Source of the DNA: an uncultured Helicobacteraceae bacterium
GTDB lineage: Bacteria > Campylobacterota > Campylobacteria > Campylobacterales > Helicobacteraceae
Length of the DNA stretch: 64,000 nucleotides
Direction of reading: 5' to 3'
NCBI GenBank assembly: GCA_910578285.1
Contig: CAJTQL010000002.1
Coordinates: 196,833 to 260,832, forward strand
Part shown: piece by piece, positions 37,455 through 48,045 of the stretch
Position numbering within the stretch: position 1 is the stretch's first letter
How the letters are laid out: every line of letters begins with the position of its first letter
Program-made: the position numbers and the translations under genes
Notes under the pieces: generated by a model
What the model was told of the DNA's origin: nothing
Seen by the model: the letters and a program-made list of their open reading frames with translations, nothing else
The model's database searches: none

Positions 37455-37847
37455 ATGGCAACGAAAAAAAATGTTAAAAAGAAAGCAGCAAAGAAAAATA
37501 TTGCTCGCGGCATTATTTATATTGCTGCCACATTCAATAATACGAGTGTAACAATAACCGATGAAGTGGGTAATGTACTTTGTTGGAGTACTGCGGGCGC
37601 TTTGGGTTTTAAGGGCAGTAAAAAATCTACACCGTATGCAGCGCAACAAGCGGTTGAAAATGCTGTCATGAAAGCAAAAGAGTATGGAATCAAGGAGCTA
37701 GGCGTTAAAGTTCAAGGACCTGGTAGCGGCAGTGAAACAGCCGTAAAAAGTCTTGGCACAATTGATGGAATCAAGATTCTGTGGTTTAAAAATATTACAC
37801 CTTTGCCACATAATGGTTGCAGACCACCTAAAAGACGTAGAGTATAA
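37455..37847 (+). CDS. rpsK: 30S ribosomal protein S11
   Basis: 130 residues: a Lys-rich start, [40 protein letters not shown] and the C-terminal [14 protein letters not shown]11 lies on the platform and contacts mRNA upstream of the P site. Confidence 0.97.
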   Translation: MATKKNVKKKAAKKNIARGIIYIAATFNNTSVTITDEVGNVLCWSTAGALGFKGSKKSTPYAAQQAVENAVMKAKEYGIKELGVKVQGPGSGSETAVKSLGTIDGIKILWFKNITPLPHNGCRPPKRRRV

Positions 37848-37856
37848 GGAGATAAA

Positions 37857-38483
37857 ATGGCACGATATAGAGGACCCGTTGAGAAAATCGAAAGACGTTT
37901 TGATGTTTCATTGTTTCTCAAAGGTGAGCGTAGATTGGCAGGCAAATCTGCTGTCGAAAGACGACATTATGGACCAGGGCAGCATGGACAAAGACGTGCA
38001 AAGCCTTCTGATTATGCACTGCAGCTCCATGAAAAACAAAAAGCAAAGATGCTTTATGGAATTTCCGAACGGCAGTTTCGTAGCATTTTTCGAGAAGCAA
38101 GTAGGCGAGAGGGCAATACAGGAGAACTTTTGGTCACTTTGCTCGAAAGTCGCTTGGATAATGTCGTCTATCGTATGGGATTTGCCACAACAAGACGATT
38201 TGCTAGACAACTTGTTACACATGGACATATCCTTGTAAATGGTAGAAAAGTCAATATTCCTTCGGCTATGGTTGAGCCCGGTTCAAAAGTGGAAATCAAA
38301 GAACGTTCAAAAACAAATGTTCAAATCAAGCGAGCGATTGAGCTCACACACCAAACAGGCATTGTTGCGTGGGTTGATGTTGACCAAGAAAAGATTTTTG
38401 GAATCTTTGCACGTATTCCAGAACGTGAAGAAATTACGATTCCTATCAAAGAACGCTTGATTGTTGAGTTGTATTCAAAATAA
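37857..38483 (+). CDS. rpsD: 30S ribosomal protein S4
   Basis: 208 residues. It starts [15 protein letters not shown] and has an S4 RNA-binding domain ([34 protein letters not shown]). It nucleates 30S assembly and in many bacteria represses the alpha operon. It precedes rpoA by eleven bases. Confidence 0.97.
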   Translation: MARYRGPVEKIERRFDVSLFLKGERRLAGKSAVERRHYGPGQHGQRRAKPSDYALQLHEKQKAKMLYGISERQFRSIFREASRREGNTGELLVTLLESRLDNVVYRMGFATTRRFARQLVTHGHILVNGRKVNIPSAMVEPGSKVEIKERSKTNVQIKRAIELTHQTGIVAWVDVDQEKIFGIFARIPEREEITIPIKERLIVELYSK

Positions 38484-38494
38484 AAGGTAAATTC

Positions 38495-39493
38495 ATGAGG
38501 ACAATTAAGATTGCACCACACACACCCACAGAGATTGTGGTTGAAGAGTTGGGCAGCAATAGAACACGAATTTTTGCTTATCCTTTTGAGGCAGGATATG
38601 CTGTTACCGTTGCACATCCACTCAAACGCCTTTTATTGGGTAGCTCTGTGGGCTATGCTCCTACGGCGTTGCGGATTGATGGTGTTGCACATGAATTTGA
38701 TTCGTTGCGCGGAATGATGGAAGATGTTACGCTCTTTATTGCAAATCTTAAATCAATTCGTTTTAAGATTAAAGATGATTCGATGCAAAAAATTGTTGTG
38801 GATTATCACTTTGCTGGACCAAAGGTTCTCAAGGGCAGCGACTTAAATACAGATGACCTTGAGGTTGTAACACCCGAACAATATCTCGCGACAATCAATG
38901 AAAATGGTAATTTCAATTTTTCTCTAGTAGTCGAAAAGGGGATTGGCTATGTACCTAGCGAAGATATTCGTCCTCTTGTACCCGAAGGATATATCCCGCT
39001 TGATGCTTACTTTACCCCTGTAAAAAAGGTAACCTATGAAATTGAGAATTTCCTTGTAGAAGATGACCCAACTTTTGAAAAAATCGTTCTTGAAATTCAG
39101 ACAGATGGACAAATTGACCCAATGTCTGCATTTAATAATGCTCTGAATGTTATGCAAAAGCAACTTTCTATTTTTAATAGTGAATGGAATGTGAGCGGAG
39201 AACAATATGATGCCCTCAATGATGGCAAAGAGATGCGGGATTTGTTGCAAAAAGTTGAAACATTAAATCTTAGTGCACGTTCATTTAATTGTTTGGATAG
39301 GGCAAACATCAAGTATATCGGTGAAATTGTTCTGATGACAGAATCGGAGCTCAAAGAGGTTAAGAATCTTGGCAAAAAGTCAACGGACGAAATTAAAGAA
39401 AAAATGGAAGAGATAGGTTATCCTATTGGTGGGAACAACGTCTCTCCTGAAACGTTAGCGACTTTGCAAAAGCGACTAGCAAAATTGAAATAA
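38495..39493 (+). CDS. rpoA: RNA polymerase subunit alpha
   Basis: 332 residues. The N-terminal assembly domain ([25 protein letters not shown], then [21 protein letters not shown]) is joined by a linker to the C-terminal DNA- and activator-binding domain with [36 protein letters not shown] (read in parts). It dimerises to start core enzyme assembly. Confidence 0.97.
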   Translation: MRTIKIAPHTPTEIVVEELGSNRTRIFAYPFEAGYAVTVAHPLKRLLLGSSVGYAPTALRIDGVAHEFDSLRGMMEDVTLFIANLKSIRFKIKDDSMQKIVVDYHFAGPKVLKGSDLNTDDLEVVTPEQYLATINENGNFNFSLVVEKGIGYVPSEDIRPLVPEGYIPLDAYFTPVKKVTYEIENFLVEDDPTFEKIVLEIQTDGQIDPMSAFNNALNVMQKQLSIFNSEWNVSGEQYDALNDGKEMRDLLQKVETLNLSARSFNCLDRANIKYIGEIVLMTESELKEVKNLGKKSTDEIKEKMEEIGYPIGGNNVSPETLATLQKRLAKLK

Positions 39494-39504
39494 AGGACAG
39501 CAGA

Positions 39505-39855
39505 ATGAGACATCAACATGGTTATAGGAAACTTGGGAGAACATCAGCACATCGCAAGGCACTTTTGCGTAATCTTTCTATTGCTCTTGTGCAACATGGC
39601 AAAATCGAGACAACTTTGATGAAGGCAAAAGAATTGCAGAGTTATTTTGAGCGTCTTTTGACGCGAGCAAGAGTAGGTGATTTTAATGCTCATCGTGCCG
39701 TGTTTGCTGCTTTGCAAGATAAAGAATCCACACAAAAACTTGTTGTAGAGATTGCTCCAAAATATCAAGGACGCAATGGTGGTTATACACGTATTGTGCG
39801 CACACAATTTCGCAAGGGCGATGCTGCTTCTATGGCATTAATCGAGCTTGTTTAA
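39505..39855 (+). CDS. rplQ: 50S ribosomal protein L17
   Basis: 116 residues: [24 protein letters not shown], the [13 protein letters not shown] segment and [26 protein letters not shown]. It sits near the tunnel exit. It is the last gene of the ribosomal cluster. Confidence 0.97.
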   Translation: MRHQHGYRKLGRTSAHRKALLRNLSIALVQHGKIETTLMKAKELQSYFERLLTRARVGDFNAHRAVFAALQDKESTQKLVVEIAPKYQGRNGGYTRIVRTQFRKGDAASMALIELV

Positions 39856-39865
39856 GTTTTGTGAG

Positions 39866-39883
39866 TTTTTGTAATTACAAAAA
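39866..39883. terminator. Palindrome after rplQ
   Basis: TTTTTGTAATTACAAAAA is a perfect 18-base palindrome ten bases after the rplQ stop. It is A+T-rich, so it may be a weak terminator or nothing more than base bias. Confidence 0.3.
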
Positions 39884-39960
39884 ATTTGTGTTTTGTCGTT
39901 AAAGGTTGCGGACATTAATATTTTGCAGGAATTAGCAAAATTAAGGAATAGGAGAGAACA

Positions 39961-41127
39961 ATGCAATATTCTCATCGCATTCAAACGCTTGAAGAATCTG
40001 TAACAATCGCTGTGAGCTCTCTTGCACGCGAGCTAAAAGCAAAAGGGCGGGATATTTTATCCTTTTCTGCCGGAGAGCCTGATTTTGATACACCACAAAG
40101 CGTTAAAAGCATGGCAATAGACGCTATCAATGCGGGCTTTACCAAATATACAGCTGTGAGCGGAATCCCCGAACTCAAAGATGCGATTATCGCAAAACTC
40201 AAGCGCGAAAATGCATTGAGCTATGAGCGCTCGGAAGTTTTAGTGAGCAATGGTGCAAAGCATTCGCTGTTTAATATTTGTGCAGCGTTGATTGACCATG
40301 ATGATGAGGTGTTGATTCCTGTTCCATTTTGGGTTACCTATCCCGAATTGGTGAAGTACCATGGCGGCAAACCTATCTTTCTCCCAACAAGCGATGCGCA
40401 TGCATTCAAAATCACACCTGAGCAATTGCGAAATGCTCTCACGCCTCGCACCAAAATGCTCATCCTAAATTCTCCCTCAAATCCTACAGGTTCTGTGTAT
40501 AGTCGTGATGAACTTGTTGCGCTTGGCAAGGTTCTTGAGGGCACAGATGTTTGGGTGATGAGCGATGAAATGTACGAAAAGCTTCTTTTTGAAGGAGAAT
40601 TTTGTGCAACTGCATCAGCAACTGAAGACTTATTGCATCGCACAATTACTGTCAATGGCGTGAGTAAATGCGCAGCCATGACAGGTTGGCGGATGGGGTA
40701 TTGCGCCTCAAAAGATAAAAAACTTATCAAATTAATGGATAATCTCCAAAGTCAATGTACATCTAATATTAACTCTATCACACAAAAAGCAGCGATTGCT
40801 GCTCTTGATGGACGAATCGATTCTGAAATTGAAGCAATGCGCAAAGAGTTTCGCAAGCGACGTGATATTGTTATTGAGAGTCTTAACGCCATTAGTGGGT
40901 TGTCAGCTGTGAAGCCTAGCGGTGCATTTTATGTCTTTGTCAATATGAATAAGATAGAATCTGATTCCATGCGTTTTTGTAAGGCATTGCTTGAAAAAGA
41001 AGGAGTCGCTGTTGTTCCGGGTTCTGGATTTGGAATGGACGGATATTTCCGTTTTTCATTCGCGACAGATTTGGAGTCTATCATACAAGGAATCGAACGT
41101 ATCAGCCGTTTTGTGCGGGGTTACTAA
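39961..41127 (+). CDS. aspB: Pyridoxal phosphate-dependent aspartate aminotransferase (class I)
   Basis: 388 residues. The PLP Lys is in TVNGVSKCAAMTGWRMGY (about 230-247). Other signatures are FSAGEPDFDTPQ, NSPSNPTGSVYSRDEL and the substrate Arg in GYFRFSFAT. It transfers the amino group from aspartate to 2-oxoglutarate; related enzymes also use prephenate. AGGAG lies before the ATG. Its end overlaps the convergent truD gene by 26 bases. Confidence 0.9.
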   Translation: MQYSHRIQTLEESVTIAVSSLARELKAKGRDILSFSAGEPDFDTPQSVKSMAIDAINAGFTKYTAVSGIPELKDAIIAKLKRENALSYERSEVLVSNGAKHSLFNICAALIDHDDEVLIPVPFWVTYPELVKYHGGKPIFLPTSDAHAFKITPEQLRNALTPRTKMLILNSPSNPTGSVYSRDELVALGKVLEGTDVWVMSDEMYEKLLFEGEFCATASATEDLLHRTITVNGVSKCAAMTGWRMGYCASKDKKLIKLMDNLQSQCTSNINSITQKAAIAALDGRIDSEIEAMRKEFRKRRDIVIESLNAISGLSAVKPSGAFYVFVNMNKIESDSMRFCKALLEKEGVAVVPGSGFGMDGYFRFSFATDLESIIQGIERISRFVRGY

Positions 41128-42202
41128 ACTCTTCAAAAATCTGCTCTTGATTGCATAATTGTTCCAAAAAGACCGAAGCATAGCTCCCCTTTGGGAGCGT
41201 GAAATGCAAGTGTCCATGTGCTTCTTGGGGCATGTATTCAAATTCTATTTCATCAGCAAAAACCCATGCGAAGCGTCTGCTGCCTTGTTGTCCGAAATCT
41301 TGTGTCGCATGTTCAAAAAAAGCGGCATTATCTTGTGCAAGCATTGTCTTGCGCCCTGCTAAAAGTCCTGTTGGCGCAATATCATGTCGCAAAAAGCGAC
41401 AACTCTCTTCGCATATCGTGTGCGCATAGAATAGCTTGCCTAAGGGATAATGCCCCATGACATCGCCTTTGAGCAGTATAAAAGGATGTTCCTGTGTCCA
41501 GTCTTGTACAGAAAATTGTAGCGACCGGTAGAGCTGCAAAGTTTCATTGAGACCACATGCAGCAAATGTACGTGAAAGCTGGATTCGCTTTGAAAGCCAT
41601 ACATTAAAAAAATGACTCTGGAGGGCAGAAAAAAAGAATCGCGCTTTTGCTTTGTTGCGAATCTTGCAAGCACCTGCAAGCATCTCTTGCGCAATAGTGT
41701 AATTTGCGCCATTGTTGCCGAAACGTTGATAACCAAAATAATTCGCGAAGCCTTGCTGGCGAAGAATCTTCAAGACAGATTGCAATTTTGTTGCGTTTGC
41801 CATATCAAGCTTTTTGAGCCGCATGAAAAAACGATTGCCTCGTAAATGTCCAATACGTAGTTTATTGTGATGTTGGTCGATATTCAAAATCTTGATGAGA
41901 GGATGCGTGAACAATTCAAGTTTTGCACGATATTGTTGAGGAAGTGTGATATATTGTATGCTCAATGCATGCTTGTCTTTAAGCCCTGCATAGCCGATAA
42001 GATTCTGTTTGATTCCAAGAGAAGAGCAAAGGATTTTGAGCAACTCGGGCGTGCTAAGAGATTTTTTGCGTACCTGTACATAGAGATGTTCGCCATATCC
42101 ACTAGGCGGATAGAGCGGAATCTCTTGCACGACAAAGTCTCGAGCATTCGGTCGAAAATAGAGGGAAATAGGGGCGTGCGTTAGCAACCCAATGCGCGTC
42201 AT
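41102..42202 (-). CDS. truD: tRNA pseudouridine(13) synthase
   Basis: 366 residues. The catalytic Asp is in YAGLKDKHALSIQYITLP (about 75-92), followed by GNRFFMRLKK and the TRUD-domain NYFGYQRFGNNG segment. It isomerises U13 in tRNA-Glu and others. The start overlaps the upstream HExxH gene by four bases (ATGA), suggesting a shared transcript. Confidence 0.93.
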   Translation of the reverse strand: MTRIGLLTHAPISLYFRPNARDFVVQEIPLYPPSGYGEHLYVQVRKKSLSTPELLKILCSSLGIKQNLIGYAGLKDKHALSIQYITLPQQYRAKLELFTHPLIKILNIDQHHNKLRIGHLRGNRFFMRLKKLDMANATKLQSVLKILRQQGFANYFGYQRFGNNGANYTIAQEMLAGACKIRNKAKARFFFSALQSHFFNVWLSKRIQLSRTFAACGLNETLQLYRSLQFSVQDWTQEHPFILLKGDVMGHYPLGKLFYAHTICEESCRFLRHDIAPTGLLAGRKTMLAQDNAAFFEHATQDFGQQGSRRFAWVFADEIEFEYMPQEAHGHLHFTLPKGSYASVFLEQLCNQEQIFEEFSNPAQNG

Positions 42203-43314
42203 GCGACAGCCTGAAAGGAACGAGGTGCACTGCGTTCGCGCTCAAAAAAGTCCATATTGTCTTGGTAGAGCTTCACACCCTCTGTTTTGCGCAATTCTGC
42301 GCTAAGTTCCTCGCTGACTTTGAGCTGTGCTTCCATTTGCATGATGGCAGCATCAGCTGCAACGCGATAATCTTGCGGGCTTGGATCTGCAGGTGCCATT
42401 GCCGCTGCTTGGATTTGTTGTGCTTTTTGCACATCTTTTTGCGCGTCTCCTGTTGAGCTTGTATCAATTGAGACTTCGCCTGCTGTGGCATAGAGTTTGC
42501 CATCTGGTCCTTCAGTATAGCTATAATTCGCCCCACCTTGCGCGAGCCCACCAGAGGCTGCAAGATGCGCATTCTCATGTTCTCGAACCTTTGTATCAAT
42601 GCTTGAAAGCTCATTGACGAGGCGCTTTTCCGCATCGCTCAATTCCTCACCATCTTTGCCGACAATAGCTGTCGGGTCGTTTGTGTCATTTTTGGAATCT
42701 GAATCTTCTTCGGCATTGCCCAAATTGTCTTGTTCTGCTTGCTCATTAAGAGGCGCAATGGCACTAATAGCAGCAGATTCTGCGCCCAAAGCTTGCGTTG
42801 GCTGCGCTGGTGCTTGTGCTGCTGCGACTGCCTGTTGTGTGTTGTCTTTGTGTGTTGAGATGGCTGTCGATTCTGCGCCTTGTGAACGGGCAAGCGCACG
42901 CAATTCAGCCTCTTTTTGTGCTTCTTTTTCTCGTTCAAGCCGGTCTTTTTCGGCAAGCCATAAATCTGACTTGGCATAGATTTGAGCGATTTTGATTTGC
43001 TGGTTTTGTTCTTGCAGCTCTTGGTTGAAAATGCGTTGTTGGATTTGGGATTGACGAATCTCATTTTCGAGCGTGAAACGCAAAAGCTCTTCGGTGCTCA
43101 ACCGCGTAGGTTCACTAGGAACTTGAAACTTGTTGCCATAGAGACTATCGCGCAACATATCTGTAACGCGCGTACCGAGTTGAGAGGAGACAACGTCCCA
43201 CCAATCACGCGCTTGCAGCGCATTTTCAAAAGATGCAGCAGAAATAGGTGATACTGCAGCAATCGCCCCACTATTTGCCAGCGGCACTGTTGGGTAGATG
43301 TTTGCAACTCGCAT
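42199..43314 (-). CDS. Putative metalloprotease of the CJM1_0395/SprA-related family
   Basis: 371 residues. A disordered, Gln/Ala-rich middle with a charged helix (about 75-140) precedes a conserved C-terminal domain with His246-Glu247-Asn-Ala-His250 (HExxH), then GGLAQGGANYSYTEGPDGKLYATAGEVSID (in two pieces). The HExxH suggests a zinc peptidase, but activity has not been shown to my knowledge. There is no signal peptide. It is divergent from rho and probably co-transcribed with truD. Confidence 0.75.
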   Translation of the reverse strand: MRVANIYPTVPLANSGAIAAVSPISAASFENALQARDWWDVVSSQLGTRVTDMLRDSLYGNKFQVPSEPTRLSTEELLRFTLENEIRQSQIQQRIFNQELQEQNQQIKIAQIYAKSDLWLAEKDRLEREKEAQKEAELRALARSQGAESTAISTHKDNTQQAVAAAQAPAQPTQALGAESAAISAIAPLNEQAEQDNLGNAEEDSDSKNDTNDPTAIVGKDGEELSDAEKRLVNELSSIDTKVREHENAHLAASGGLAQGGANYSYTEGPDGKLYATAGEVSIDTSSTGDAQKDVQKAQQIQAAAMAPADPSPQDYRVAADAAIMQMEAQLKVSEELSAELRKTEGVKLYQDNMDFFERERSAPRSFQAVA

Positions 43315-43365
43315 GATAAACCTCCTTGTTGTTTGTACTGATTATTATAGCAAAATACTATGCCC

Positions 43366-43394
43366 TTGACAAGTATCGGCTTTTAGACTACAAT
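43366..43394 (+). promoter_or_regulatory. Promoter of rho
   Basis: TTGACA (43366-43371) and TACAAT (43389-43394) with a 17-base spacer. The leader of about 70 bases contains a small GTGGA/TCCAC repeat. Confidence 0.65.
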
Positions 43395-43474
43395 TCTAAA
43401 ACTCCACAAAAAAGAGGTGGAAAAATCCACAGCCATACTCAATAATCACTCCTAAGCAAAAAGGATTCCAAAAT

Positions 43475-44794
43475 ATGGGTGAAAGCAGCACTCCAAAAGA
43501 AAAGAACGGAAAGGTTCGGACACACACACCGGTTGAGGGCTACAAGATTGAGGAATTGCGCGCCAAACCAATGGAGCAGATTCTCAGAATTGCCAATGAA
43601 CTCGGGGTTGAAAATCCCCAAGAATATCGCCGACAAGAATTGATATTTGAGATTCTCAAATCGCAAGTGAGCAAGGGGGGCTATATCCTATTCACCGGGA
43701 TTCTTGAGGTTTCAAGCGAGGGGCATGGCTTCTTGCGTGCGATGAATGAGAATTTATCAGATTCTCAAAACGATGCATATGTGAGCAACACGCAGATTCG
43801 CCGTTTTGCATTGCGCAGTGGCGACCTTGTTACAGGGCAAGTGCGCCCCCCCAAAGATCAAGAACGTTACTATGCGTTGCTGAAAATCGAAGCCATCAAC
43901 TACCAAGCTGTTGATGAGATGAAAAATCGCCCATTGTTTGATAATCTTACACCATTGTTTCCCACGCAGCAAATCAAACTCGAGTATGACGCAAACAAAA
44001 TCACGGGCAGAATGCTCGACTTGTTTGCACCCATCGGCAAAGGGCAGCGTGCGCTGATTGTCGCGCCACCGAGGACGGGCAAAACCGAGCTTATGAAAGA
44101 ACTTGCGCAGGGAATCGAACGCAACCACCCCGATGTAGAGCTCATTGTGCTTCTTGTCGATGAGCGCCCAGAGGAAGTAACCGACATGGAACGTTCTGTC
44201 AAGGGCGAGGTGTATAGCTCGACGTTTGATGTGCCAGCAATCAACCATATCCGCGTTGCCGAGCTTGTTGTTGAAAAGGCAAAACGAAGTGTTGAAATGA
44301 AACGTGATGTCGTCATTTTGCTCGATTCGATTACGCGTCTTGCGCGCGCATACAACACAGCCACACCAAGCAGCGGCAAGGTGTTAAGCGGCGGCGTGGA
44401 TGCCAATGCGTTGCATAAACCCAAGCGATTCTTTGGCGCGGCGCGCAATGTTGAAGAAGGCGGTAGCCTCACGATTATCGCCACCGCACTCATCGAGACG
44501 GGCTCGCGCATGGACGAGGTGATTTTTGAAGAATTTAAAGGCACGGGCAATTCGGAGATTGTGCTTGCGCGGCACATTGCCGATAGACGAATCTACCCCG
44601 CAATGGATATTCTCAAATCGGGCACGCGCAAAGAAGAGATTTTGCTTGGTAACGAGAAATTACAAAAAGTTTGGACATTGCGCAATGTGATTCAGCAGAT
44701 GAACAACGAGGTGGAAGCGCTCACGTTTTTGTATAGCAAAATGCGTGGCACGAAAAACAATGAAGAGTTTTTGAGTATCATGAATGAAGGCTAA
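43475..44794 (+). CDS. rho: Transcription termination factor Rho
   Basis: 439 residues. The N-terminal helical domain is short, then an RNA-binding OB fold with SSEGHGFLR and [18 protein letters not shown], Walker A in [18 protein letters not shown] (about 190), and the Q-loop/R-loop region [13 protein letters not shown] near the end. It is a hexameric helicase that ends untranslated transcripts. It is followed by rplI after 24 bases. Confidence 0.97.
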   Translation: MGESSTPKEKNGKVRTHTPVEGYKIEELRAKPMEQILRIANELGVENPQEYRRQELIFEILKSQVSKGGYILFTGILEVSSEGHGFLRAMNENLSDSQNDAYVSNTQIRRFALRSGDLVTGQVRPPKDQERYYALLKIEAINYQAVDEMKNRPLFDNLTPLFPTQQIKLEYDANKITGRMLDLFAPIGKGQRALIVAPPRTGKTELMKELAQGIERNHPDVELIVLLVDERPEEVTDMERSVKGEVYSSTFDVPAINHIRVAELVVEKAKRSVEMKRDVVILLDSITRLARAYNTATPSSGKVLSGGVDANALHKPKRFFGAARNVEEGGSLTIIATALIETGSRMDEVIFEEFKGTGNSEIVLARHIADRRIYPAMDILKSGTRKEEILLGNEKLQKVWTLRNVIQQMNNEVEALTFLYSKMRGTKNNEEFLSIMNEG

Positions 44795-44818
44795 ACAACC
44801 CAAATACAAGGAAAATAC

Positions 44819-45265
44819 ATGAAAGTTTTGCTGACAGAAAATGTGAAAGGGCTTGGCAAGGCAGGCGATGTTTGCGATGTCAAAGATGGCTATGCGATGA
44901 ATTTTTTGATTGCCAAGAATCTTGCCTTGCAGGCAACCAACGAGATTCTTGCGCGCTACAAAGCGCAGCAACGCAAAAAGGCTGAAGTTGAAGCGGCACA
45001 AAAGGCAGAATATGAAGCGCTTGCTAAAAAACTTGCAGCAGAGAGTGTCGTTTGCCATGCAAAAGTGGGCAACAATGGCATGTTACAGGGTGCAATCACA
45101 AAGGAACATATCGCAGAACTCATTCACAAGGCGCATAATGTGATGATCGACAAAAAAGGAATCGAGCTGTCCAATCCGATTAAAAGCACGGGGCTCTATG
45201 ACCTCGAAGTCAAGCTCGGGCTTGGTGTCAAGGCGACAATCAAGCTTGATGTGCAGGGGGAATAG
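44819..45265 (+). CDS. rplI: 50S ribosomal protein L9
   Basis: 148 residues: [31 protein letters not shown], a long charged linker helix and the C-terminal domain with [21 protein letters not shown]9 extends from the 50S subunit near L1. It precedes hslV by one base. Confidence 0.96.
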   Translation: MKVLLTENVKGLGKAGDVCDVKDGYAMNFLIAKNLALQATNEILARYKAQQRKKAEVEAAQKAEYEALAKKLAAESVVCHAKVGNNGMLQGAITKEHIAELIHKAHNVMIDKKGIELSNPIKSTGLYDLEVKLGLGVKATIKLDVQGE

Positions 45266-45266
45266 A

Positions 45267-45815
45267 GTGTTTCACGCGACAACCATACTCGCATACAAGG
45301 GCAAGAATCGTTCCGTCATCGGCGGTGATGGGCAGGTAACACTCGGAAATTGTGTGATGAAAGGTAATGCAACAAAGATTCGCACGCTCTATAATGGCAA
45401 GATTCTAAGCGGCTTTGCGGGTAGCACGGCTGATGCCTTTACGCTTTTTGACATGTTTGAGCGAATTTTGGAAAATCGCAAAGGTGATTTGATGAAATCC
45501 GTCATCGATTTTTCCAAAGAATGGCGCAAAGATAAATATCTTCGCCGCCTTGAAGCAATGATGATTGTGCTTGATAGGGAACATATCTTTATCCTAAGCG
45601 GCACGGGCGATGTTGTTGAGCCAGAAGATGGGCAAATCGCTGCCATTGGCAGCGGAGGGAACTATGCCGTGAGCGCCGCACGTGCGCTGCACAAACACAG
45701 CGAGCTAGACGAAGAAAGCCTCGTGTGTGAATCGCTGTTGATTGCGGGTGCGATTTGTATCTACACCAACACAAACATCAAAACGTTGATTCTTGAAAAC
45801 AAGGAAAATGCATGA
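45267..45815 (+). CDS. hslV: ATP-dependent protease subunit HslV (ClpQ)
   Basis: 182 residues from a GTG at 45267, chosen because the protein then starts with the conserved FHATTIL, and the catalytic Thr (HATT, residues 4-5) is placed as in the family. The DGQVT motif and [28 protein letters not shown] follow. It forms the proteolytic double hexamer of the HslUV protease. It overlaps hslU by four bases. Confidence 0.96.
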   Translation: MFHATTILAYKGKNRSVIGGDGQVTLGNCVMKGNATKIRTLYNGKILSGFAGSTADAFTLFDMFERILENRKGDLMKSVIDFSKEWRKDKYLRRLEAMMIVLDREHIFILSGTGDVVEPEDGQIAAIGSGGNYAVSAARALHKHSELDEESLVCESLLIAGAICIYTNTNIKTLILENKENA

Positions 45816-47149
45816 GTAACGAAGAAATGACACCTCGTGAGATTGTCGCCTATCTTGATGAATATATCATCGGACAAAAAGAGGCAAAAAAACGCGTTGC
45901 CATTGCATTGCGCAACCGCTATCGCCGCAAAAAATTGAGCAAAGAGCTTCAAGATGAAGTGCAGCCCAAAAATATTTTGATGATTGGTTCGACAGGCGTG
46001 GGCAAAACCGAGATTGCGCGGCGCATGGCGAAGATTCTTGGTTTGCCGTTTATCAAAGTCGAGGCGAGCAAATATACCGAAGTGGGCTTTGTTGGGCGCG
46101 ATGTTGAATCGATGGTACGTGATTTGGTGAATGCGTCTGTGATGCTGATTCGAGAGGAACAAAAAGAGAAAAATCAAGATGCAATTGAGGATTATGTCGT
46201 CAATAAAATCACGCAAAAGCTTCTCCCGCAGCTGCCCAAAGGAGCAACACAAACCAAGCAAGATGAATACAATGTTTCATACGAAAAGATGAAGCGCAAA
46301 GTGCAAAATGGCGAGGTCGATCATCTCAAGATTGAGATTGAGATTCCTAAAAAAAATATTGAATTTCAAGAAGGCAATCTGCCCCCAGAAATCGTACGGA
46401 TTCAAGAATCGATTACAAAAGTTTTTATGAGCGGGAATAAGGATAATCCAAAAAAAGAAGTTACCGTTGCTGAAGCAAAAGAGTTGCTCAAAATCGAAGC
46501 AAGCGAGGAATTGCTCGATATGGATTCGATTCGCCTTGATGGGCTCAAGCGCGCTGAAGAAGAGGGCATTATTTTTATCGATGAAATTGATAAAATCGCT
46601 GTTTCGCAAGGCAGCTCGAGTCGTCAAGATCCAAGCAAAGAGGGAGTGCAACGTGATTTGTTGCCGATTGTTGAAGGCAGCTCTGTCAGTACAAAATATG
46701 GACAAATCAAGACAGACCATATCTTATTCATCGCTGCAGGAGCCTTTCATTTGAGCAAACCAAGCGATTTGATTCCCGAGTTGCAGGGACGTTTCCCGCT
46801 TCGCGTGGAGCTTGATTCGCTTGATGAAGAGATTCTCTATCAAATTCTCACGCAGCCCAAAAATTCATTGCTCAAGCAATATAGTGCTTTGCTTGCCACA
46901 GAAGATGTTGAGCTTGTTTTTGAAGAAAACGCGATTCGAGCGCTTGCAAAACTCTCGCAACGTGCGAATGAAAAAACAGAAGACATCGGTGCGCGCCGCT
47001 TGCATACGGTGCTTGAAAAAGTGCTCGAAGACATCAGCTTTGAGGCGGATTGTTTCAATGGGCAAAAAGTTGCTGTTACGGAACAAAAAGTCCATGAAGT
47101 GCTCGATGATTTGATTGAAGATACCGATACAGCGCGCTATATTTTATGA
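45812..47149 (+). CDS. hslU: ATPase subunit HslU (ClpY)
   Basis: 445 residues. [30 protein letters not shown], Walker A GSTGVGKT (about 66-73), the I-domain (about 110-240), Walker B IFIDEIDK and the sensor [18 protein letters not shown] identify it. HslU unfolds substrates and feeds HslV. It overlaps era by four bases. Confidence 0.97.
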   Translation: MSNEEMTPREIVAYLDEYIIGQKEAKKRVAIALRNRYRRKKLSKELQDEVQPKNILMIGSTGVGKTEIARRMAKILGLPFIKVEASKYTEVGFVGRDVESMVRDLVNASVMLIREEQKEKNQDAIEDYVVNKITQKLLPQLPKGATQTKQDEYNVSYEKMKRKVQNGEVDHLKIEIEIPKKNIEFQEGNLPPEIVRIQESITKVFMSGNKDNPKKEVTVAEAKELLKIEASEELLDMDSIRLDGLKRAEEEGIIFIDEIDKIAVSQGSSSRQDPSKEGVQRDLLPIVEGSSVSTKYGQIKTDHILFIAAGAFHLSKPSDLIPELQGRFPLRVELDSLDEEILYQILTQPKNSLLKQYSALLATEDVELVFEENAIRALAKLSQRANEKTEDIGARRLHTVLEKVLEDISFEADCFNGQKVAVTEQKVHEVLDDLIEDTDTARYIL

Positions 47150-48033
47150 CCATCACAAAGGCTGGGTTTGTTGCCATTTTGGGACGTCCAAATGCGGGCA
47201 AGAGTTCGCTGCTCAATGCGCTTTGCCGCGACCATCTTGCGCTTGTTTCGCACAAGGCGAATGCAACGCGCAAGCGCTTGCAGTGCATCGTGATTCATAA
47301 CAATGCGCAAATCATTTTTGTCGACACACCAGGGATTCATCACCAAGAAAAATTGCTCAATGCTTACATGCTTGGCGAATCATTGCGTGCGCTTGGTGAT
47401 TGTGATATATGCGTGTTTGTCGCGCCCATTCATGATAGCCTTGCGGGCTATAAAGAGTTTTTGCAGCTTGCACATGGGCGCAAACATCTCCTTGCGCTCA
47501 CCAAAATTGACACAATGCGGCATGATGAGGTGCTCGCGCGCATTGCGCAATATCAGCCTCTTGCGCAACATTACGAGGCGCTTGTGCCCCTAAGCGCATA
47601 CAATCAGCACAATCTCCATACTCTGCTCGATCTGCTCGCACAGAATCTGCCCGATTCTCCCGCGTTGTTCGACACAGAGATTGCCACAACCGAGAATCTT
47701 CGCAGTCTCTACAAAGAGATGATTCGCGAAGCTATTTTTGAGTTTATGAGCGATGAGATTCCTTATGAGAGTGATGTTTTGATAAAAAAATTCATCGAAT
47801 CGCCTCACCAAGACAGCATTGCTGCCGATATTGTCGTTTGCAAACCGAGCCAAAAAGCTGTTGTGATTGGCAAAAATGGCAGCTCGATTCGCCGCATTGG
47901 GTTGCGCGCACGCAAGATGATGGAAGAATTTGGGGGCAAAAAAATTCGCCTCGATTTATTTGTGCGTGTGGATAGCAAATGGTGCAAAGACAGAAATAAA
48001 ATGCGCGATTTTGGGTATAATGTCGAGGACTAA
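47146..48033 (+). CDS. era: GTPase Era
   Basis: 295 residues. G1 GRPNAGKSS, G3 DTPGIH, G4 TKID and a C-terminal KH domain with VVIGKNGSSIRRIGLRARKMMEEFGGKKIRLDLFV (in parts). Era binds the 3' end of 16S rRNA in 30S maturation. It follows hslU and precedes the L,D-transpeptidase gene by 12 bases. Confidence 0.96.
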   Translation: MTITKAGFVAILGRPNAGKSSLLNALCRDHLALVSHKANATRKRLQCIVIHNNAQIIFVDTPGIHHQEKLLNAYMLGESLRALGDCDICVFVAPIHDSLAGYKEFLQLAHGRKHLLALTKIDTMRHDEVLARIAQYQPLAQHYEALVPLSAYNQHNLHTLLDLLAQNLPDSPALFDTEIATTENLRSLYKEMIREAIFEFMSDEIPYESDVLIKKFIESPHQDSIAADIVVCKPSQKAVVIGKNGSSIRRIGLRARKMMEEFGGKKIRLDLFVRVDSKWCKDRNKMRDFGYNVED

Positions 48034-48045
48034 AGGAGAGCAGAT

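Noticed and set aside
43841..43852. C7 run inside rho
   Set aside because: It is in frame in an essential gene and short; not a credible switch.
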